Below, piece after piece: positions 60,955 to 64,000 of a DNA stretch of 64,000 nucleotides. The notes beneath the pieces are model-generated. The model did no database searches, was not told the origin of the DNA, and saw only the letters and a program-made list of their open reading frames with translations. The stretch spans positions 62,001 through 126,000 of the forward strand of contig NZ_BOMQ01000036.1 of the NCBI RefSeq assembly GCF_016862275.1, written 5' to 3'. Made by a program: the position numbers and the translations under genes. The first letter of the stretch is position 1, and every line of letters starts with the position of its first letter. The DNA comes from Actinoplanes nipponensis (GTDB lineage: Bacteria; Actinomycetota; Actinomycetes; Mycobacteriales; Micromonosporaceae).

Positions 60955-61301
60955 GGCGTCCTCCCGGGGGAAGACCCGAATAGTCGAAGGGTCTGTCGGA
61001 GGACACGGCTGCCCCGGCGACAGGCGGGTTGACCAGGGTTGTGAGACGGTCCTGCGGGTCGGTTCGGGGGTCAGGTTGAAGACTGACGTTAACGCTGACG
61101 GCAACACTGACGCCTGAACGGACGTCGAGACGGTCGATGGCCGGGATGCTGGTCGCACGAGAGTTCTCCTCAACGGAAGCTGCTTGACGGCGAAGACGTC
61201 CGTGACGAGTCGGCGGTTCTCCCGCGCCTCCCCCAAGATGGAGCGCGCCGGCAAGCTGCGCGCTAAGGCAGCGTCACTGCCGCGGCGGCGGTGGTCGCCG
61301 G
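60955..61301. other. Upstream region of the relaxation and integrase fragments, no gene recognised
   Basis: 347 bp between two divergent starts. It presumably holds promoters for both. No convincing small excisionase-type frame with a ribosome binding site and no attachment-site repeat could be recognised by eye. Confidence 0.4.
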
Positions 61302-62757
61302 ATGTCCTCATCCCTCAAACCGGGCTTTGTCAGCTCTGGCGAACACCTGCCGATGGGTAAACGGCTCAACGCCAGTTGCCCGAAGCTGCGCCGGCCGGGC
61401 GGCTCGTGGAGCACCATCCACGGCACCTGGGGCTACCAGCTCGAGCTGCCGACCGCGCCGGGACGCAGCCGCCGGCAACTTCGCCGGAGTGGGCTCGACA
61501 GCCGCGACGCTGCCCGCTCGGAACTCGATCACGCCCGATCGCTGCTCGCTCTGGCCAGCGGAGACGAGCACCTCGCGGTGCAGATCGGCGACCTGCTCTA
61601 CGCCTGCAAGAGCGGCACGCCGCTGCCGGACCGGGACACCGTCGCTGCCCGGGTGCGGCAGGTGTGGCGGCTATGACGCCCGTGACGACCGGCGAGTACC
61701 TGACCACCTGGCTCGCCGGGCGGCGGGGGCTCTCGCCGAAGACCGTGCGCGGATACGGCGACCACATCCGCGCCTACCTCATCCCGCACCTCGGCGACAT
61801 TCCGCTGCAGCACCTGCGGGCCAGCCACATCCAGGCCATGTTCACCGCGCTCCACACCCGCAACGAAGAGATCCGCGCCGGACGGGCGAGCGACGATCCG
61901 ATCGTACGGATGAAGTTCCGCGGTGTTCGGCCGTTGAAGGCGGCCAGCCTGCGGGGGCTGTACGCGACGCTGCGGGTGGCGCTCAACGACGCCGTACGCC
62001 GGGCGAAGTTGATCCCGGCCAACCCGGCGCTCGGTGTGGAGCTCGAGGCCGGTAGCCGACCGAAGGCGCGGGTGTGGACGCCGAAGGCGATCGAGTGGTG
62101 GCAGGCGAGTGGGGAACGGCCGAGCCCGGTGATGGTGTGGCGGCCCGAACAGGCCGGGCAGTTCCTCGACTACGCCCAGCGGCACGACCCCGTGCTGTAC
62201 CCGCTGTTCGCGCTCATCCTGCATCGGGCGCTGCGGCGCGGGGAGGCGTGCGGGCTACGCGACCACGACGTCGACCTCGGCGAGGCGGATCTGACCGTGG
62301 TCCAGCAGATCACCACCGTCGGCTACACCCCGGTCGTACGGAAGGTGAAAAGCGACGCCGGGGACCGCATCATCCCGCTCGGGCCGACGACCGTCGCGTT
62401 GCTCGCCGAGTACCTGAACATGCGGCAGGGATGGCAGGAGGCCAGCGGGGACGCGTGGCCGAACACCGGGTTCTTCTTCATCCGGCCGGACGGGCAGCCG
62501 TGGCATCCCAGATCGTCAGCGACCGCTTCGACTACCTCGTCACCGCGAGCGGCCTGCCGCCAGTGCGGCTGCACGACCTGCGCCACTGTGCCGCCACGTA
62601 CCTCCGGCACGGCGGCGCCGACATGAAAGAGATCCAAGAGGTACTCGGGCACTCCACGATCGGGCTCACCTCGGACACCTACACCTCGGTCATCCTCGAA
62701 CTGCGCCGACCGAACGCGGATGCTGCCGCGAACCTCATTCTCCGCAAGGCGGTATGA
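61302..62757 (+). pseudogene. Site-specific tyrosine recombinase (phage-type integrase) with two frameshifts
   Basis: Three frames together make one actinophage or ICE integrase. Frame 1 (61302-61676) is the arm-binding N-terminus (CPKLRRPGGSWSTIHGTWGY). Frame 2 (from the ATG at 61673) has TTGEYLTTWLAGRRGLSPKT and the catalytic Arg in ILHRALRRGEACGL, and ends in DGQPWHP. Frame 3 resumes QIVSDRFDYLVTASGLPPVR, then LHDLRHCAATYLRHGG, and LGHSTIGLTSDTYTSVI with the catalytic His, Arg and Tyr. One C is lacking in the CCC near 62505 (CAT-CC-CAG). The first break is near 61670 (ATGA). All catalytic residues exist but no single chain carries them. Confidence 0.83.
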
Positions 62758-63275
62758 GCGCTGAGCTCAGTTCTGCTGGCGATGCCTTTGCCACGACCGA
62801 GCGGCCGCGCCATCTGGTCTTTCCAGGAGCCGGGGTCCGCATTGGCGATCTCTGACCACATCCTGGGCAGAGCCGCGGCAAACGCTGTGGGCATCCTGGC
62901 CAAGATCGGCTCACCGGCCATCGACAACGAGGCGTCTCTGTTCTGCATGCCGACAGCGAGACTTGCCGCCTCTATTTGGCGGCAGTAATCCACCGCGTGC
63001 TTCGAATCTCGTGGGACAGCGCCGCAAATCTGGTGTCCAGCCGATCGCGGCTTAGCGACCCAGATCAGCTTCGCCTGTTCGCAGCCGAGCTGTCGAACCG
63101 GGGCAGATAGCGAAGCGTGGTATTGCTCGACGCTGATACTGGCGCGAAGCCACCCGAGCCGGCCGCTATGGACGCCCCTTCTACAAGCTTGCGTACCGAG
63201 CAACGTTGCGAGAATGTACGCGCTGTCGGAGCAGCCCTCGCCGGTGTCGACCCCACTAATTTCTAGGAGAATTCC
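62758..63275. other. 518-bp gap after the integrase, no gene recognised
   Basis: A 292-codon minus-strand frame crosses this stretch and the 3' part of the integrase, but its composition and lack of domain mark it as chance. No tRNA gene, the usual integration target, is visible here. Confidence 0.45.
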
Positions 63276-63613
63276 TTGAGCACAGTGCTCGTGCAGGTCA
63301 GCCGCAACCAGGAAGTCATCAAGACCATCGCGCGTGAGGCGTCCAGGCGCGGTATCACCGCGGCGAGTATCAGCCTCATTGGAGCCGTTCAGCGGGCAAC
63401 GGTCTCCGTGATGAAGAAGGACCAGCCCAAGACCGACTATCTCCGTGAGTATGATCAGCCCTTCGAGCTCACCGGCACCGGTGAGATCACCAACGACGGC
63501 GTCCACGTTCACGTCACCCTGGCGGGCGAAGACCTGATCGTGGCCGGCCACCTCCACGCGGGACGGTCCAGGATTTCTTCGTCCGGGCGTACGTCACGCC
63601 GCTCGCCGATTGA
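63276..63613 (+). pseudogene. PPC/DUF296-domain protein with a 3' frameshift
   Basis: The TTG at 63276 follows AGGAGAATTCC. The ~96-residue first part reads VLVQVSRNQEVIKTIAREAS, then GITAASISLIGAVQRATVSV, then GVHVHVTLAGEDLIVAGHLH. This is a PPC (plant and prokaryote conserved) domain, a trimeric fold with unknown ligand; the GHLHAG motif is complete. The expected C-terminus TVQDFFVRAYVTPLAD-stop lies in the next frame from ~63563 to 63613, so one base is missing in the GGG near 63560. In the first frame the chain runs on to 63737 as Arg/Ser-rich junk. Real mutation or assembly error. Confidence 0.7.
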
Positions 63614-63957
63614 CGCGCCAACCGATCAGCACCCCTCGGCCCGATCGGCGGCCACGGGTGTAGCGGCCTGCAGTAGACGTTCACCGTGCCATGACTACAA
63701 CGGGCATTGCGCGGGAAGCCGGGAACGCTTACGGTGACCGAGGGACAGCGGTCCGTTCGCATCCCTACAGCTGACTCAACGAGCTTCGGCTCGCCGCTTC
63801 CTCTCGCGGAGCCCGTCGCGGCCGTCGTGCCGAGGGCTGAAGACCGCTCGCGGCACTCTCTTCTCTATTTCCACGCGTTCGTCTGCATCGACGGATCGCT
63901 CGTCTCGCTACCGCGTGCGGCTTCACCGCCGCCGCCCGATGCGAGAGGAACAACACC
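63614..63957. other. Gap before the last gene start, no gene recognised
   Basis: 344 bp. A GTG-initiated frame from 63734 runs to the window end but is low-complexity (Arg/Ser/Pro) and lacks a family. Nothing else is seen. Confidence 0.4.
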
Positions 63958-64000
63958 ATGTCACCACACCCGCACGAGGCACCGGAGAGCCCCGCTGAAG
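63958..64000 (+). CDS. Start of a further gene, cut by the window end
   Basis: The ATG at 63958 follows GAGAGGAACAACACC, a good ribosome binding site, and begins MSPHPHEAPESPAE. Too little is present for identification. Confidence 0.4.
   Translation, partial: MSPHPHEAPESPAE

Noticed and set aside
62679..63557. 292-codon minus-strand frame
   Set aside because: It overlaps the integrase end and the PPC gene in antisense; no domain was recognised.
1..64000. tRNA or rRNA genes
   Set aside because: I found no cloverleaf with a terminal CCA or a TTCGAAT-type loop in a convincing setting, and no rRNA motif. A covariance-model scan would be decisive.

Overview
The window is high-GC actinobacterial DNA. 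The DUF397 protein paired with an XRE/DUF5753 regulator, the many GTG starts, the FxSxx-COOH peptide loci and the TTGTCCACA-like boxes all point to a filamentous actinomycete, most probably Micromonosporaceae (Actinoplanes-like). The genus is an inference; no rRNA or tRNA gene was recognised.

Layout. (1) 0-17.4 kb is ordinary chromosome: two DHA2 drug exporters (one with its own TetR repressor and repeated TGTAC-N3-GTACA operators), a TPR-GGDEF diguanylate cyclase, trmO, an XRE/DUF397 pair with small paralogues, a LysR/dehydrogenase pair with a ridA remnant, HxlR/nitroreductase, purC and a DUF1206 membrane protein. Between the first two exporters lie about 17 DnaA-box-like 9-mers on a 15-bp period, followed by a (GCCAC)14 tract. 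Other minisatellites fill 7.2-8.0 kb.

(2) 17.4-37.0 kb holds two different, apparently complete FxSxx-COOH systems side by side. Each has a precursor peptide (FxsA), a radical SAM/SPASM maturase (FxsB), an HEXXH putative peptide-modifying protein, a TIR-like protein (FxsC) and a giant ParA/TIR/NB-ARC/TPR protein (FxsT). An AAC(3)-type acetyltransferase and a frameshifted TrkA-N/RyR-domain gene lie between them. The likely scheme is that FxsB cross-links FxsA, the HEXXH protein and perhaps the acetyltransferase process it further, and FxsC/FxsT sense or execute. The biological output is unknown.

(3) 37.0-41.0 kb encodes three exported proteins: a TolB-like propeller, a 525-aa unknown and a DUF4360 protein.

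(4) 41.0-58.7 kb is a defence island with visibly lower GC. An IS110 element adjoins a decayed DrmB-like (DUF1998) gene. Next come a C5-cytosine methyltransferase and a convergently overlapping Vsr nuclease. A five-gene, tightly coupled operon on the minus strand follows: DUF1156 DNA methyltransferase, HEPN-DUF499 ATPase, MORC/GHKL ATPase, PD-(D/E)XK (DUF4420) nuclease and Z1 helicase-like ATPase. A decayed HNH nuclease gene lies upstream of the operon.

(5) 59.0-64.0 kb is mobile-element debris: a deleted IS481 transposase, an ERCC4 nuclease and a replication-relaxation protein that truncate each other, a tyrosine integrase broken by two frameshifts, a frameshifted PPC/DUF296 gene and the start of one more gene at the window edge. 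Several lesions are single-base indels, often in G/C runs, so some could be assembly errors rather than true decay.
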